In this document: positions 18,044 through 26,599 of the stretch, piece by piece
How the letters are laid out: each line of letters begins with the position of its first letter
How positions within the stretch are numbered: the first letter of the stretch is position 1
From: an uncultured Collinsella sp.
GTDB taxonomy: Bacteria > Actinomycetota > Coriobacteriia > Coriobacteriales > Coriobacteriaceae
Length of the DNA stretch: 44,353 nt
Reading direction: 5' to 3'
Assembly: GCA_937937835.1 (NCBI GenBank)
Contig: CALDBJ010000138.1
Location: forward strand, 1-44,353
The notes under the pieces: generated by a model
Database searches by the model: none
What the model saw: only the letters and a program-made list of their open reading frames with translations
What the model was told of the DNA's origin: nothing
Position numbers and translations under genes: made by a program

Positions 18044-18118
18044 GGGGTCCTCCCCTCTTAAGCGCCGGGCGGCGCGCGAATGTCGGAGCAGATTGTACGC
18101 GAGGGTGGCACGCGGCAA

Positions 18119-18435
18119 GGGGCGATTGGAAGCGATTATCGAGAATCAGCCCAGAATTTTGCTTGGAGCCTGCCTAGAGTGTTCATTCGTCGACGTCTAA
18201 ATCTGCATCCGTCAAGCTTTTGGCAAGGTTGCCCCTAACCTGACCAATATCTAACCAAGAACTTGCCAAATCACTTGACGCGCGACGCATCAAAAATCGC
18301 CCCGCGACTTCTTGAACGATTTTTCGAGCAATATTTCCAATAGCAGATGCACACCGTTAATTGCTTTAAGCAGGTAAGCAGCTCAAAGGCCATCACAGCT
18401 TATTGAATAACATCTCAAAGCAATGTGCCCAACCT
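18119..18435. other. AT-richer spacer with inverted repeats, no gene
   Basis: This gap between prmC and the prfA 3' end has visibly more A+T than its surroundings and holds no credible coding region. Two inverted repeats are visible: TTGGCAAG (18220-18227) with CTTGCCAA (18262-18269), and AAAAATCG (18292-18299) with CGATTTTT (18317-18324). A promoter for prmC should lie near its right-hand neighbour sequence, but I could not identify one. Confidence 0.5.
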
Positions 18436-18462
18436 AGTCATTTAAGAACGTCCCCAATGACT
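18436..18462. repeat. Dispersed hairpin repeat C, single unit
   Basis: Arms AGTCATT and AATGACT (7 bp, perfect) enclose the loop TAAGAACGTCCCC. The same loop with different but still complementary arms recurs at 19921-19976. Confidence 0.7.
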
Positions 18463-18511
18463 ACCCCAGAGCAAGGCAACGCCGCAGGTAGAGAACGGAC
18501 AGCGAGCGGGT

Positions 18512-18642
18512 CGCATTTGAGACAAGGTGACGTGAAACGAAAGGGCGCTGACCTTCTGGTCGCGCCCTTGAAGTTGAACGTCAGATTGTCCAAATGCGGC
18601 CCGCGCAGCGTCGGCTGGTCCGCCGTTCGGTAGAACGGCGGA
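18512..18642 (-). repeat. Element A copy 2: structured 3'-end repeat
   Basis: It has the same architecture as copy 1 with nearly unrelated stem sequence. Outer arms are 18512-18533 and 18578-18598; the inner stem AAGGGCGC/GCGCCCTT (18541-18548, 18562-18569) is capped by the invariant GACC-TTCT-GGTC (18550-18561). The tail hairpin TCCGCCGTTC-GGTA-GAACGGCGGA (18619-18642) ends two bases from the prfA stop codon. The GCGCAGCGTCG linker between the two parts is shared with copies 1 and 3. Confidence 0.85.
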
Positions 18643-18644
18643 AC

Positions 18645-19712
18645 CTAAACAGCTTGTGCCAGCTTCTCGGCACGCTCGGCGGCGGCGAGCGCCTCGATGA
18701 CGGTGCCGAGCTGGTCGCCCAGAAGGACGCCGTTGTAGGTGGAGTTGAAGCCGATACGGTGATCGGTCACGCGGTCCTGGGGCTGGTTGTAGGTACGAAT
18801 CTTCTCGGAACGGTTGCCGTGGCCGATCTGGCTCTGGCGCTCGGCACCGAGCTCTGCCTGCTGCTTCTCGAGCTCCATCTCGTACAGACGAGCGCGCAGC
18901 ATCTGCATGCAGACCTCGCGGTTCTGGATCTGGGAGCGCTGCTCCTGCGACTGCACCACGGTGTTGGTGGGCAGGTGGGTGATGCGCACGGCGGAGTAGG
19001 TGGTGTTAACGCACTGACCGCCAGGGCCCGAAGCGCAGTAAGTGTCGATGCGCAGATCGGACTGGTTGATCTGGACGTCAATCTCCTCGGCCTCGGGAAG
19101 CACGGCGACGGTAGCCGTGGAGGTCTGGATGCGACCCTGGGACTCGGTCTTGGGAACGCGCTGGACACGGTGCACGCCGGACTCGAACTTCATGACGGAG
19201 TAGACGCGGTCGCCCTCGACCTTGAACTCGATAGACTTAAAGCCGCCGGCCTCGCTGGGGCTGGAGTCGAGCACGGTGGTCTTCCAGCCGCGCGACTCAC
19301 AGAAGCGCTGGTACATCTTGTACAGATCGCCGGCAAAGATGGCCGCCTCGTCGCCACCGGCGGCGGATCGAATCTCGACGATGGTGTTCTTGTCGTCGTT
19401 GGGGTCGCTCGGGATGAGCATGTACTTAATGTCTTCCTCGAGCTGGGGAAGCTTGGCCTCGTTTTCGGAGATGTCCATCTGGAGCATCTCCTTCTCATCG
19501 GCATCGGTAGTATCGTGGAGCATTTCCTTGGCAGCCTCGATGTCATCGAGCGCGCCGATGTACTCACGCGAGGCGGCGATGAGGTCGGACTGGTGCGCGT
19601 ACTCCTTGTTGAGACGCGTGAACTCCTTGATATCGGAGGCGACGGCCGGGTCGGAAAGCTTCTTCTCGAGCTCCTCGTAGGCCTTGATGATCTTTTCGAG
19701 CTTGTCGCGCAT
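18645..19712 (-). CDS. prfA: Peptide chain release factor 1
   Basis: The 355-residue RF1 recognises UAA and UAG and triggers peptide release. The peptidyl-hydrolysis motif GGQ is at 231-233, in G-P-G-G-Q-C-V-N-T-T. The P-x-T stop-codon recognition tripeptide is P-K-T at about 187-189. The N-terminal coiled-coil domain is intact. The residue after GGQ is Cys where many bacteria have His or Ser. AAAGGAG lies eight bases before the ATG at 19712. prmC, whose product methylates this GGQ glutamine, is the next gene on the strand, but 600 bases with element A intervene, so co-transcription is uncertain. Confidence 0.96.
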   Translation of the reverse strand: MRDKLEKIIKAYEELEKKLSDPAVASDIKEFTRLNKEYAHQSDLIAASREYIGALDDIEAAKEMLHDTTDADEKEMLQMDISENEAKLPQLEEDIKYMLIPSDPNDDKNTIVEIRSAAGGDEAAIFAGDLYKMYQRFCESRGWKTTVLDSSPSEAGGFKSIEFKVEGDRVYSVMKFESGVHRVQRVPKTESQGRIQTSTATVAVLPEAEEIDVQINQSDLRIDTYCASGPGGQCVNTTYSAVRITHLPTNTVVQSQEQRSQIQNREVCMQMLRARLYEMELEKQQAELGAERQSQIGHGNRSEKIRTYNQPQDRVTDHRIGFNSTYNGVLLGDQLGTVIEALAAAERAEKLAQAV

Positions 19713-19920
19713 GGCGGGACTCCTTTATATGCGTGAAGGTGAAAATCGGCAGAATTGATGGGGCGCGGGGCGCCGCTGCGGGGGTAAGCCCGGCTAGAAC
19801 ATGTCGATCTTCAGATACATGCGCATCCCTTCGCGTATGGGGTACATAGTTGCGATCTAACCCATACATGATAGCGTGCGCAGGCAAACCTGCATATAAC
19901 CCGCACGGAATGAGTGGACG

Positions 19921-19976
19921 TAGCCGTTGGGGACGTTCCTTAACGGCTAGTCGTTTAAGAACGTCCCCAACGGCTA
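19921..19976. repeat. Dispersed hairpin repeat C, inverted pair
   Basis: Two C units lie head to head: arms TAGCCGTT and AACGGCTA around GGGGACGTTCCTT, then TAGTCGTT and AACGGCTA around TAAGAACGTCCCC. Together they make one long inverted repeat from 19921 to 19976. It sits between the M20 peptidase stop and the prfA start region, directly beside repeat B1. Confidence 0.75.
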
Positions 19977-20002
19977 ACAAAGGGACCGTCGCTTTGTCAC
20001 AT
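19977..20002. repeat. Dispersed palindrome B, copy 1 (decayed left arm)
   Basis: ACAAAGGGAC and GTCGCTTTGTCACAT match the two halves of the B palindrome (best copy 34624-34654). It ends one base from the stop codon of the M20 peptidase gene. Confidence 0.7.
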
Positions 20003-20003
20003 T

Positions 20004-21419
20004 CTAGAGCGTGTGGAGCAGGGCGATGAGGAAGCGCACGCCCTGGAGGTAGGCGCGGCGGGTGATGCGCTCGTTGGTGCCGTGGACGCCGCGGTCGCAC
20101 TCGTCATCGTCGACCACAAACGCCGAAAAACGAATGCATTCGGAGCAAATGCGCTGGTAGTTGGCAGCGTCGGTCGCGCCGATCACGGTCGAGGGGACAA
20201 TCGCCAACGGCTCGGATGATCCGTTTTCCTCCGTCCCCTTTGAATCGCGGAAATAGCGGGCGGCGATGGAGCGAACCGCCTCGAGGCCGGGACCACCGAT
20301 GCGCGGGGACGGCGAGGGTTCGGAGCTGCCGGGGCCCAGCTCCACTTCGACACGACCGGCAAGGTCCGCCCCGGCAACCGCCTCACGGCAGCGCGCCACA
20401 ACGTCGGCCACGCTCGTGCCCTCGAGCATGCGGAAGTTAATGTTGGCCCACATATCCTGCGGCATCACGTTAGCACCGGTGCTACCGCCCTCGATTTGGG
20501 TCGGTGCACAGGTGGTGGTCACGAGCGGATAGAGCTTCTTGCTGGCGAGGCAATCGCGGACAATGGCGCCCCCGTTGGCGGCAATCTCATCCACCGTGTA
20601 GAGCCCCAGCTCGACAAGCTGCGCGGCAAGCAGATCGGTCACGCGCGTCGGCCACTCGATATCGCAGATTGCGGCGATGGCACGGCTGAGTACCTCGAGC
20701 GACGTGCCGCCGTAGGGGTTGGACGAATGCCCGCCCGCGCTCTTCGTCTTGAGCACGATATCGGCATAGCCCTTTTCGGCCAGGTCGGCATGCATAAGCC
20801 AGCCCTCGCCCGCGCCGTACTCGGCAGCCGAAACGATACGGTAGTCACCCTCGTCGATCAGGTATTCAAGTTCAATACCGCGCTCCTCGAGCACGCGGCC
20901 GATGGCACCCGCACCGAACTGAGTGGTTTCCTCGTCCTGGCCAAAAGCGAGCAGCAGCGTCCGCTCGTGCTCCCAGCCGTGCGCCAGCGCATACTCAACA
21001 GCCTCGAGAATGCCTGCGACCTGGTCCTTCATGTCGATCGCGCCGCGGCCCCAAATGTAAGCGTCGTCCACGTGCCCGCTAAAGGGGGCGTGCGTCCAGT
21101 CGGCCTCGGTGCCGGGCACCACGGGGACCACGTCCATGTGGCCCATGAGCACAACGGGCTTGAGAGTAGGGTCGGAACCGCCAAGCGTCACCAGCAGCGA
21201 ATGGTCGATAAGCTCGACCTCGCCCGCCGCAAATACATGCGGCCAGGCCTGCTGCATATAGGCGCGCAGGTCGTCGAAGGGCCGCCAGCCCACCGCCTCG
21301 GCATCCATGCTCGAGATAGTCGGAAACGACAGCACACGGCCCAAGCGCTCGCACGCGCCTGCCTCGTCTATATCGGCAAAATCGTCCTCATGCGCAAAGA
21401 AGCGCCAAACCTCGGCCAT
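20004..21419 (-). CDS. M20-family metallopeptidase (carboxypeptidase/dipeptidase type)
   Basis: A 471-residue M20 peptidase, probably a cytoplasmic zinc di- or carboxypeptidase or N-acyl amino-acid hydrolase; no signal peptide is seen. Metal and catalytic motifs appear in order: L-M-G-H-M-D-V-V-P-V, G-R-G-A-I-D-M-K-D, F-G-Q-D-E-E-T-T, and the C-terminal G-V-H-G-T-N-E-R-I histidine. Overall it resembles the CPS1/PM20D1-like group. ATG 21419 has AGGA five bases upstream; a start 18 codons earlier lacks this and is rejected. It follows the ABC importer ATPase by 72 bases on the same strand, suggesting that imported peptides or acyl amino acids are its substrates (inference). Confidence 0.85.
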   Translation of the reverse strand: MAEVWRFFAHEDDFADIDEAGACERLGRVLSFPTISSMDAEAVGWRPFDDLRAYMQQAWPHVFAAGEVELIDHSLLVTLGGSDPTLKPVVLMGHMDVVPVVPGTEADWTHAPFSGHVDDAYIWGRGAIDMKDQVAGILEAVEYALAHGWEHERTLLLAFGQDEETTQFGAGAIGRVLEERGIELEYLIDEGDYRIVSAAEYGAGEGWLMHADLAEKGYADIVLKTKSAGGHSSNPYGGTSLEVLSRAIAAICDIEWPTRVTDLLAAQLVELGLYTVDEIAANGGAIVRDCLASKKLYPLVTTTCAPTQIEGGSTGANVMPQDMWANINFRMLEGTSVADVVARCREAVAGADLAGRVEVELGPGSSEPSPSPRIGGPGLEAVRSIAARYFRDSKGTEENGSSEPLAIVPSTVIGATDAANYQRICSECIRFSAFVVDDDECDRGVHGTNERITRRAYLQGVRFLIALLHTL

Positions 21420-21491
21420 GACATCCTTTCGATTGTGATGACGAGGGCCGCCCCACCGGAGCGGCCCTGCCACATAAGCGTTTGCGGTCGG

Positions 21492-22277
21492 TTATTTGTC
21501 CTCGAGATAACGCGAGAGGAACTCGCGGGTGCGCTGGTGCTTGGGGTTGCCGAAGAGCTCGGCCGGCGCGGCGTCCTCGAGGACCACGCCCTTATCCATA
21601 AAGACCACGCGGTCGGACACCGTACGGGCAAAGGCCATCTCATGCGTGACGACGACCATGGTCATGCCGTCGGCCGCGAGCTTGCGCATGACCTCGAGCA
21701 CCTCGCCCACGATCTCGGGGTCGAGTGCGGAGGTCGGCTCGTCGAACAGCATGATCTGCGGATTCATGCATAGGGCGCGCGCGATGGCCACGCGCTGCTT
21801 TTGGCCACCGGACAGGCGACCCACAGCGGCGTGCGCGAACTTTTCGAGCCCCACACTCGTCAGATGCTCCATCGCGACCTTTTCAGCCTCGGCCTTGCTC
21901 ATCTTTTTGAGCGTGACGGGCGCGAGCGTGCAGTTGTCGAGCACATCCATGTTGTTGAACAGGTTAAAGCCCTGGAACACCATGCCGATGTCCTCACGCA
22001 GCTTGTTAATGTTGCAGCGCTCGGCCGTAAGGTCCTGGCCGTGGAACCAGATGTGGCCCGCGTCCGGGGTCTCGAGCAGGTTGAGGCAGCGCAGGAAGGT
22101 CGACTTGCCCGAGCCCGAGGCGCCGATAATGGTAACGACCTCGCCGGGGTTAACGGACAGGTCGATGCCCTTGAGCACCTCGAGCGAGCCGAAGCTCTTG
22201 CGCAGGCCCTCGACGCGGATGAGCGGCTCATTGGTCTGTGCGGCGGCCGCGGTGCCGGTAGTGGCGATATCTGCCAT
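21492..22277 (-). CDS. Polar amino-acid ABC importer, ATPase
   Basis: A 261-residue ATPase of the GlnQ/HisP (PAAT) family, which powers amino-acid uptake. It has Walker A G-A-S-G-S-G-K-S-T, signature L-S-G-G-Q-K-Q-R, Walker B I-M-L-F-D-E-P-T-S-A-L-D, and the switch His in V-V-V-T-H-E-M. About 20 extra Ala/Thr-rich residues precede the domain. The ATG at 22277 has GAGGAG eight bases upstream; a longer reading from 22352 overlaps the permease end and is rejected. It is third in the transcript after the binding protein and permease. Confidence 0.93.
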   Translation of the reverse strand: MADIATTGTAAAAQTNEPLIRVEGLRKSFGSLEVLKGIDLSVNPGEVVTIIGASGSGKSTFLRCLNLLETPDAGHIWFHGQDLTAERCNINKLREDIGMVFQGFNLFNNMDVLDNCTLAPVTLKKMSKAEAEKVAMEHLTSVGLEKFAHAAVGRLSGGQKQRVAIARALCMNPQIMLFDEPTSALDPEIVGEVLEVMRKLAADGMTMVVVTHEMAFARTVSDRVVFMDKGVVLEDAAPAELFGNPKHQRTREFLSRYLEDK

Positions 22278-22299
22278 GATGATTCTCCTCGTCTTGAGC

Positions 22300-23448
22300 C
22301 TAGTTGGAGCTGGGCAGCGTTGCCGGGGCCTCGGCGCCGAGCTTTTTGCCAAAGGCCTCGAGCAGGCGGCTCGCCACGAGCGTCAGGATCAGGTAGACCA
22401 CGAGCGCCACGCAGTAGACCTCCATCTGGCGGTAGTACACGCCGGCGACGGTGGTGGTGGCGTACATGAGGTCGAACACGCCGATGACCGAAAGCACCGA
22501 CGAGTCCTTGATGTTGATGATGAGCTCGTTGGTGAGTGCGGGGATCGCGTTTTTAATGCCCTGGGGGAACACGACCTTGCGCATAGCCTGCCACTGCGAA
22601 AGACCCAGCGAGCGCGCTGCCTCGGCCTGGCCGGGATCGATGGACTCGATGCCGCCGCGCAGGACCTCCATCATGTAGGCGGTGGAGTTGAGCGAGATGG
22701 TGACGAGGCCGGCGGTGAAGGTACTCCAGATCTGGTTGGCCTGGGCGGTCTCGAAGCCCATGCCGCGCAAAACGGTGAAGCCCGCGTAATAGATGAGCAG
22801 GCCCTGAACCATCATGGGCGTGCCGCGCACGATGGTGGAGTAGATGGTCGCAAAGCCGCGGCCGATACTCTTAAAGAAGCGCACCAGGTCGTTGTCCACG
22901 CGATCGAAGGTCTGAATACGCAGGAACACAAAAAGCAGCGCCAGGAAGAATGCGATGACGGTGCCGAAGGTGGCAAGCGCGATGGTGATCTCGATACCGC
23001 GGATGAAGAAGTCCCCGCTCTTGTAGGTCATGTAGACCAGGCTCGACAAAAAGTCGCTGGGGTTGGAGTCCGAGACGATGCTCACCTGTACCAGGTCGAT
23101 AAACGACATGACGCAGCGGTCCACGAAAAAGATCGCCGCGATGGCGGCCACGACATAGCTGCCCAGGCGCGCGACGCGGTGGAAACGCTCGGATGCGAAC
23201 GGCGACGTTTCGCGATAGTCACTCCAGTGCATAAGCTTGGTGACAAGCGCCGCCGCCGACACGACAATCCAGGCCCAAAGAATCGCCCAAAGGCAATCCT
23301 GGAAGATACCGGTGGGGGCTAAGAAGCTCAGCGGTGTGGGATTGCGTTGGCTAAACGCCAGGCCGAGCGCCGCGACAACGCTCGTGCCCAGGTACACATA
23401 ACGGTGGTCGGCCTTGATAAAGGAGGCCAGACGATTGATGGTTTTCAT
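22300..23448 (-). CDS. Polar amino-acid ABC importer, permease with N-terminal extension
   Basis: A 382-residue HisM/GlnP-type permease. The C-terminal ~220 residues are the standard domain, with the EAA loop E-A-A-R-S-L-G-L-S-Q-W-Q-A-M-R-K-V-V-F-P-Q that docks the ATPase. The N-terminal ~160 residues are additional and contain about three hydrophobic segments (Y-L-G-T-S-V-V-A-A-L-G-L-A-F, L-W-A-I-L-W-A-W-I-V-V and V-V-A-A-I-A-A-I-F-F). Such extended permeases exist in other Gram-positive amino-acid importers. It starts nine bases after the binding-protein gene. A single permease gene suggests a homodimer. Confidence 0.9.
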   Translation of the reverse strand: MKTINRLASFIKADHRYVYLGTSVVAALGLAFSQRNPTPLSFLAPTGIFQDCLWAILWAWIVVSAAALVTKLMHWSDYRETSPFASERFHRVARLGSYVVAAIAAIFFVDRCVMSFIDLVQVSIVSDSNPSDFLSSLVYMTYKSGDFFIRGIEITIALATFGTVIAFFLALLFVFLRIQTFDRVDNDLVRFFKSIGRGFATIYSTIVRGTPMMVQGLLIYYAGFTVLRGMGFETAQANQIWSTFTAGLVTISLNSTAYMMEVLRGGIESIDPGQAEAARSLGLSQWQAMRKVVFPQGIKNAIPALTNELIINIKDSSVLSVIGVFDLMYATTTVAGVYYRQMEVYCVALVVYLILTLVASRLLEAFGKKLGAEAPATLPSSN

Positions 23449-23457
23449 GCTGCCTCC

Positions 23458-24384
23458 CTATGCCGGCTGACGATCGAGGCACGCGTCCCACATTTGGTCG
23501 CGTTCCTCTTGGCTAATGCCCTTGAGTGTCTTGTCGATGAGTTTAAGCAGCTTGTCCGAGCCCTTGCGGCAGCCGACGTTTGCCGCGACCTCCTGCTTAA
23601 AGCCCTCGCCCTCGGCAAAATGGATGGGGACGATACCGGGATTTTGGGCCATATAGCCCTTCTCGTTCTCGGTGTTGTAGGTCACGGCATCGCACGTGCC
23701 CTGCAGCAGGTTCGAGAACACCGTGGGAACCGAATCGACCGGGTTCTTGTGCACAACGCCCGGGATCTCGTCGATGACGGTATCGAGCATGGTGTCCTTT
23801 TGGCCGAGTACCGTGGCACCGCTAAAGTCGCTGAGCTTGGTGGCGTTTTGGTAGGGGGAACCCTCTTTTACGAACAGGCCAAAGTAGCCAATGAAGTACG
23901 GGTCGGAAAAGCCGACCGACTCCTCGCGCTCGGGCGTGGCGCTCATACCGGCGATGATGAGGTCGATCTGGCCGTTGTTGAGCGAATCGATAAGGCCTGA
24001 AAAGCTCTGCTTGACGGCAACGGGCTCGCCGCCGAGGGCCTTGCAGACGATCTTGGCGATCTGCACGTCGTAGCCATCGGCATAGGCGCCCTGCACGTTG
24101 TCGATGGGGATGGTGTACTCACTGGCTTCGGAAACCTGCCAGTTGTACGGGGCGTAGGCCGCCTCCATACCAATGCGGATCTTGTCCTTGCCGATCACGG
24201 AATCGGACAGGTCGTCGCGACCGCCGCCCGTCGTGGGCTGAACCACCTTGAGCGTGGACGGGCGCTGACAGCCGGCGAGCGCGCCGGCGACGACGGAAGC
24301 GCTCGCAGCGAGAGCGCTACCCAAAAAGATGCGACGGCTGCATACCAGCTGCGGATGCGCGTCGCGCTGTTGTCGAGATTGCAT
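23458..24384 (-). CDS. Amino-acid substrate-binding lipoprotein
   Basis: A 308-residue family 3 solute-binding protein that delivers an amino acid to the adjacent permease. The N-terminus has a twin-arginine-like S-R-R-I-F-L-G (16-22), a hydrophobic stretch, and a lipobox L-A-G-C with the acylated Cys at 39, so it may be a Tat-exported lipoprotein. Conserved family segments include I-G-M-E-A-A-Y-A-P-Y-N-W, D-V-Q-I-A-K-I-V and S-D-P-Y-F-I-G. AGGGAAGG lies seven bases before the ATG at 24384. Substrate cannot be read from sequence. It is the first gene of the importer-peptidase cluster. Confidence 0.92.
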   Translation of the reverse strand: MQSRQQRDAHPQLVCSRRIFLGSALAASASVVAGALAGCQRPSTLKVVQPTTGGGRDDLSDSVIGKDKIRIGMEAAYAPYNWQVSEASEYTIPIDNVQGAYADGYDVQIAKIVCKALGGEPVAVKQSFSGLIDSLNNGQIDLIIAGMSATPEREESVGFSDPYFIGYFGLFVKEGSPYQNATKLSDFSGATVLGQKDTMLDTVIDEIPGVVHKNPVDSVPTVFSNLLQGTCDAVTYNTENEKGYMAQNPGIVPIHFAEGEGFKQEVAANVGCRKGSDKLLKLIDKTLKGISQEERDQMWDACLDRQPA

Positions 24385-24572
24385 CTAGTGCCTTCCCTAT
24401 TTTGCTTTACTGACAATAAGACAGGATATACGCCCGCAACCAGCAGCGCGGCATGTGCGCGAAAAATTAATAGACACACGAGGACGATTGGCGCAAAGCA
24501 ACCTGTCCCCCATGCACCAAACCCTTGACGGAAACGGCGACGTCGATGTTTTGACAATGCCAGCGAGCGCCA
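24385..24572. other. Spacer upstream of the importer operon
   Basis: This part of the gap between the binding-protein gene and element A copy 3 has no credible gene. The importer promoter should lie here, on the minus strand, but I could not find a convincing -35/-10 pair. Confidence 0.5.
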
Positions 24573-24755
24573 CCCAGAGCGAACAAGTTGGCATGAAAAA
24601 GGCACGGCATAGACCTTCTGGTCATGCCGTGCCTTTTGAATGACAAATTGTCGCTCTGGGTGTCGCGCAGCGTCGACCGGCCCGCCGTTCGTCAGAACGG
24701 CGGAACCTAAGGGCGCAGCGTCGACCGGCCCGCCGTTCGTCAGAACGGCGGAACC
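24573..24755 (-). repeat. Element A copy 3 with duplicated tail
   Basis: Outer arms are 24573-24594 and 24640-24660, and the inner stem GGCACGGCAT/ATGCCGTGCC is at 24601-24610 and 24624-24633, capped by GACC-TTCT-GGTC. Relative to copy 1, three stem base pairs are changed on both sides. The tail unit occurs twice in tandem, at 24665-24708 and 24713-24756, identical over about 44 bases with a 48-base period. The second tail ends at the stop codon of the epimerase gene. Confidence 0.87.
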
Positions 24756-24756
24756 T

Positions 24757-25650
24757 CTAGAGCAAAGTGACGCTAAAGCTGCGGACGTCCGTCTCGCCCG
24801 GCGCCAGCGTGATGGTGTTGACCTTGTGCTCAAAGACGTCGTCCTCGGTGTCCATGGTGGTGTGACCGGTCCAGGGCTCGAGCGCCACAAACGGAGCGTC
24901 GTTGGCGGCAGACCACACGCCGATGTACTTAAAGCCCTCAAAGTCGATCTTGACGCCGTGGCCCGACTTGCGGCCGCGCAGCGTGAGCGTGGAACCCGGG
25001 GTATCGGTGAACATGATGGCATCGTTATCGAAACTGCGGTGCGTGATGGGCAGCACGTCAGAGTTATCGGGCGCCTTGTAGCTGCCCTCGAACGTCATGA
25101 GACCATCGGGCGTGATGATGGGGGCCTCGTTGGTCCAAGCCTCGGTAAATGCCAGCTCGTAATCCTCGAACGTCTCGTCCTCGGCACCGGGAGCGGGCAC
25201 GTTAAATGCAGGGTGGCCGCCCACCGAGAACGGCAGGTCCACGTCGCCGGTGTTGGTGACGGCAAAGGTCTGCGTGAGCGTGGCTTCACCAGTCAGGGCA
25301 TAGGTCATGTTGAGCTTAAAGTGGAAGGGGAAAGCCTTGAGCGACTCGGGCGTATCGGTGATCTCGTAGGTGACGGACGAGCCGTCCTCGGAGACCTCGA
25401 CCAGCTTGTGCTCGACGATACGCGCGAGGCCGTGGCGCGGCATCTCGCAGGTGCCGGCCGCAGACGTTGCCGTGTTGTTGCGCAGTGAGCCCACGATGGG
25501 GAACAGAATGGGCGCGTGCTTACCCCAAAAGGCCGGGTCGCCCTGCCACAGATACTCGTTGCCGTTGAGGGCAAGGCTCGTGAGCTGGGCTCCCATGGAA
25601 TCGATGGCCGCGGTGAGGCCTCCGCGCTTGATGGTGGTGACGGTAGACAT
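24757..25650 (-). CDS. Aldose 1-epimerase family protein
   Basis: A 297-residue galactose mutarotase-like protein, closest in style to the LacX/YeaD-like branch (aldose 1-epimerase family). It interconverts sugar anomers or hexose-6-phosphate anomers. Conserved features include M-G-A-Q-L-T-S-L, G-N-E-Y-L-W-Q-G-D, the catalytic-type His in P-R-H-G-L-A-R, and V-G-G-H-P-A-F-N-V-P. GGAGGAAG precedes the ATG at 25650; a start eight codons earlier is rejected. It follows the membrane protein gene by 79 bases on the same strand. Sugar specificity is unknown. Confidence 0.88.
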   Translation of the reverse strand: MSTVTTIKRGGLTAAIDSMGAQLTSLALNGNEYLWQGDPAFWGKHAPILFPIVGSLRNNTATSAAGTCEMPRHGLARIVEHKLVEVSEDGSSVTYEITDTPESLKAFPFHFKLNMTYALTGEATLTQTFAVTNTGDVDLPFSVGGHPAFNVPAPGAEDETFEDYELAFTEAWTNEAPIITPDGLMTFEGSYKAPDNSDVLPITHRSFDNDAIMFTDTPGSTLTLRGRKSGHGVKIDFEGFKYIGVWSAANDAPFVALEPWTGHTTMDTEDDVFEHKVNTITLAPGETDVRSFSVTLL

Positions 25651-25729
25651 GCTACTTCCTCCAAAAGTAAACAATAGTGTCGAGGGCTATTGTGCCACTC
25701 TTGGCGGCAAGGAGAAGCGGCAGGCGCAG

Positions 25730-26599
25730 TTATTGAGCGATTGCGTAAAGGTCGAATCCGCCCTGCGGCGTGCTGTCGACCGTATCGGGCGCCTGCGAGT
25801 TAAAGCTCACGGGAACCATGCGCTTTGAAGCGCGAAAGCGCGTGCCATCGGTCGCGACGGGCGGCTCGTCGACCGTGAGCTCGTAGTCGCCGGGCTTGAG
25901 TTCGATGCCGTCGCCAGCGGAGTTGACATATTGATACTCGTCAATCGCCTGCCCCCTGAGTGTGCGGCCCACGATGTGGATGAGCATCTGGCTGTCGCCG
26001 CGGGCGGTGTCCCACGTCGCGCCGTCCTTGACCTCGACCGACACATGCACCGAACGCGTGCGGCTGAGCGATTGCTCGACAGACATCTCGACCTTGGCGG
26101 CATCTTTGCGCTGTTGCTCCACATGGCTCCAGACATTTCCGATCGCCGAGCAAGCGATGACGCCGGCCATGAAGGCGATAAGGATGGGGCCGAGCGGAGA
26201 GCGACGTCCCGCATCTTCCTCGCGAGACAGATTGGGGCGACGTGTGGGTGCGGGCGCCTGAGCGCCCTGCGAGGGCACGTCGAGAATGCTGAAGGATGCC
26301 GTGCTGTCGGGATCGATGCTGTGACGCGGCTGCGGGGTCTTTGCCGGCGAGATCGACATGTCGGCTGGCTCGCCGAGCGTGGCCGTAGCGTCGGCCTTGG
26401 CCTCGTCTGCCTCGGCCTGGGCCCAAGCTTGTTCGAAGGTCAGGGGCTCGACGGGGTCGAGGGCGGCGTCCGAGTCGGCGGCGACGTCGTTGCCGGTCTC
26501 GTCCTCGTCGCTCGACGCGTCACGCGGCGTGGGCTCGTCCCACTCCTCGTCCGGAGCCTCACCCTCGCTATACCACCATTCAAAGTTATCGATATCCAT
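25730..26599 (-). CDS. Single-pass membrane protein of unknown function
   Basis: I do not recognise this 289-residue protein. Residues 1-~130 are acidic and low in complexity (D-E-E-W-D-E, D-E-D-E-T-G-N-D, repeated A-D/A-E), likely a disordered cytoplasmic region. A short basic stretch (R-R-P-N-L-S-R-E-E-D-A-G-R-R) precedes one membrane helix at about 141-157 (I-L-I-A-F-M-A-G-V-I-A-C-S-A-I-G-N-V). The outer ~130 residues look beta-rich (V-H-V-S-V-E-V-K, G-D-Y-E-L-T-V-D-E). The ATG at 26599 is preceded by AAGGGG. It lies between a MerR regulator and the epimerase gene. No function is proposed. Confidence 0.75.
   Translation of the reverse strand: MDIDNFEWWYSEGEAPDEEWDEPTPRDASSDEDETGNDVAADSDAALDPVEPLTFEQAWAQAEADEAKADATATLGEPADMSISPAKTPQPRHSIDPDSTASFSILDVPSQGAQAPAPTRRPNLSREEDAGRRSPLGPILIAFMAGVIACSAIGNVWSHVEQQRKDAAKVEMSVEQSLSRTRSVHVSVEVKDGATWDTARGDSQMLIHIVGRTLRGQAIDEYQYVNSAGDGIELKPGDYELTVDEPPVATDGTRFRASKRMVPVSFNSQAPDTVDSTPQGGFDLYAIAQ

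Noticed and set aside
18403..18633. A 76-codon plus-strand frame
   Set aside because: It is made almost entirely of repeat C and element A copy 2 sequence and has no coding signature.
19794..19847. An 18-codon minus-strand open frame upstream of prfA
   Set aside because: It has no ribosome binding site and a stop lies two codons before its ATG. Possible as a leader peptide but not supportable.
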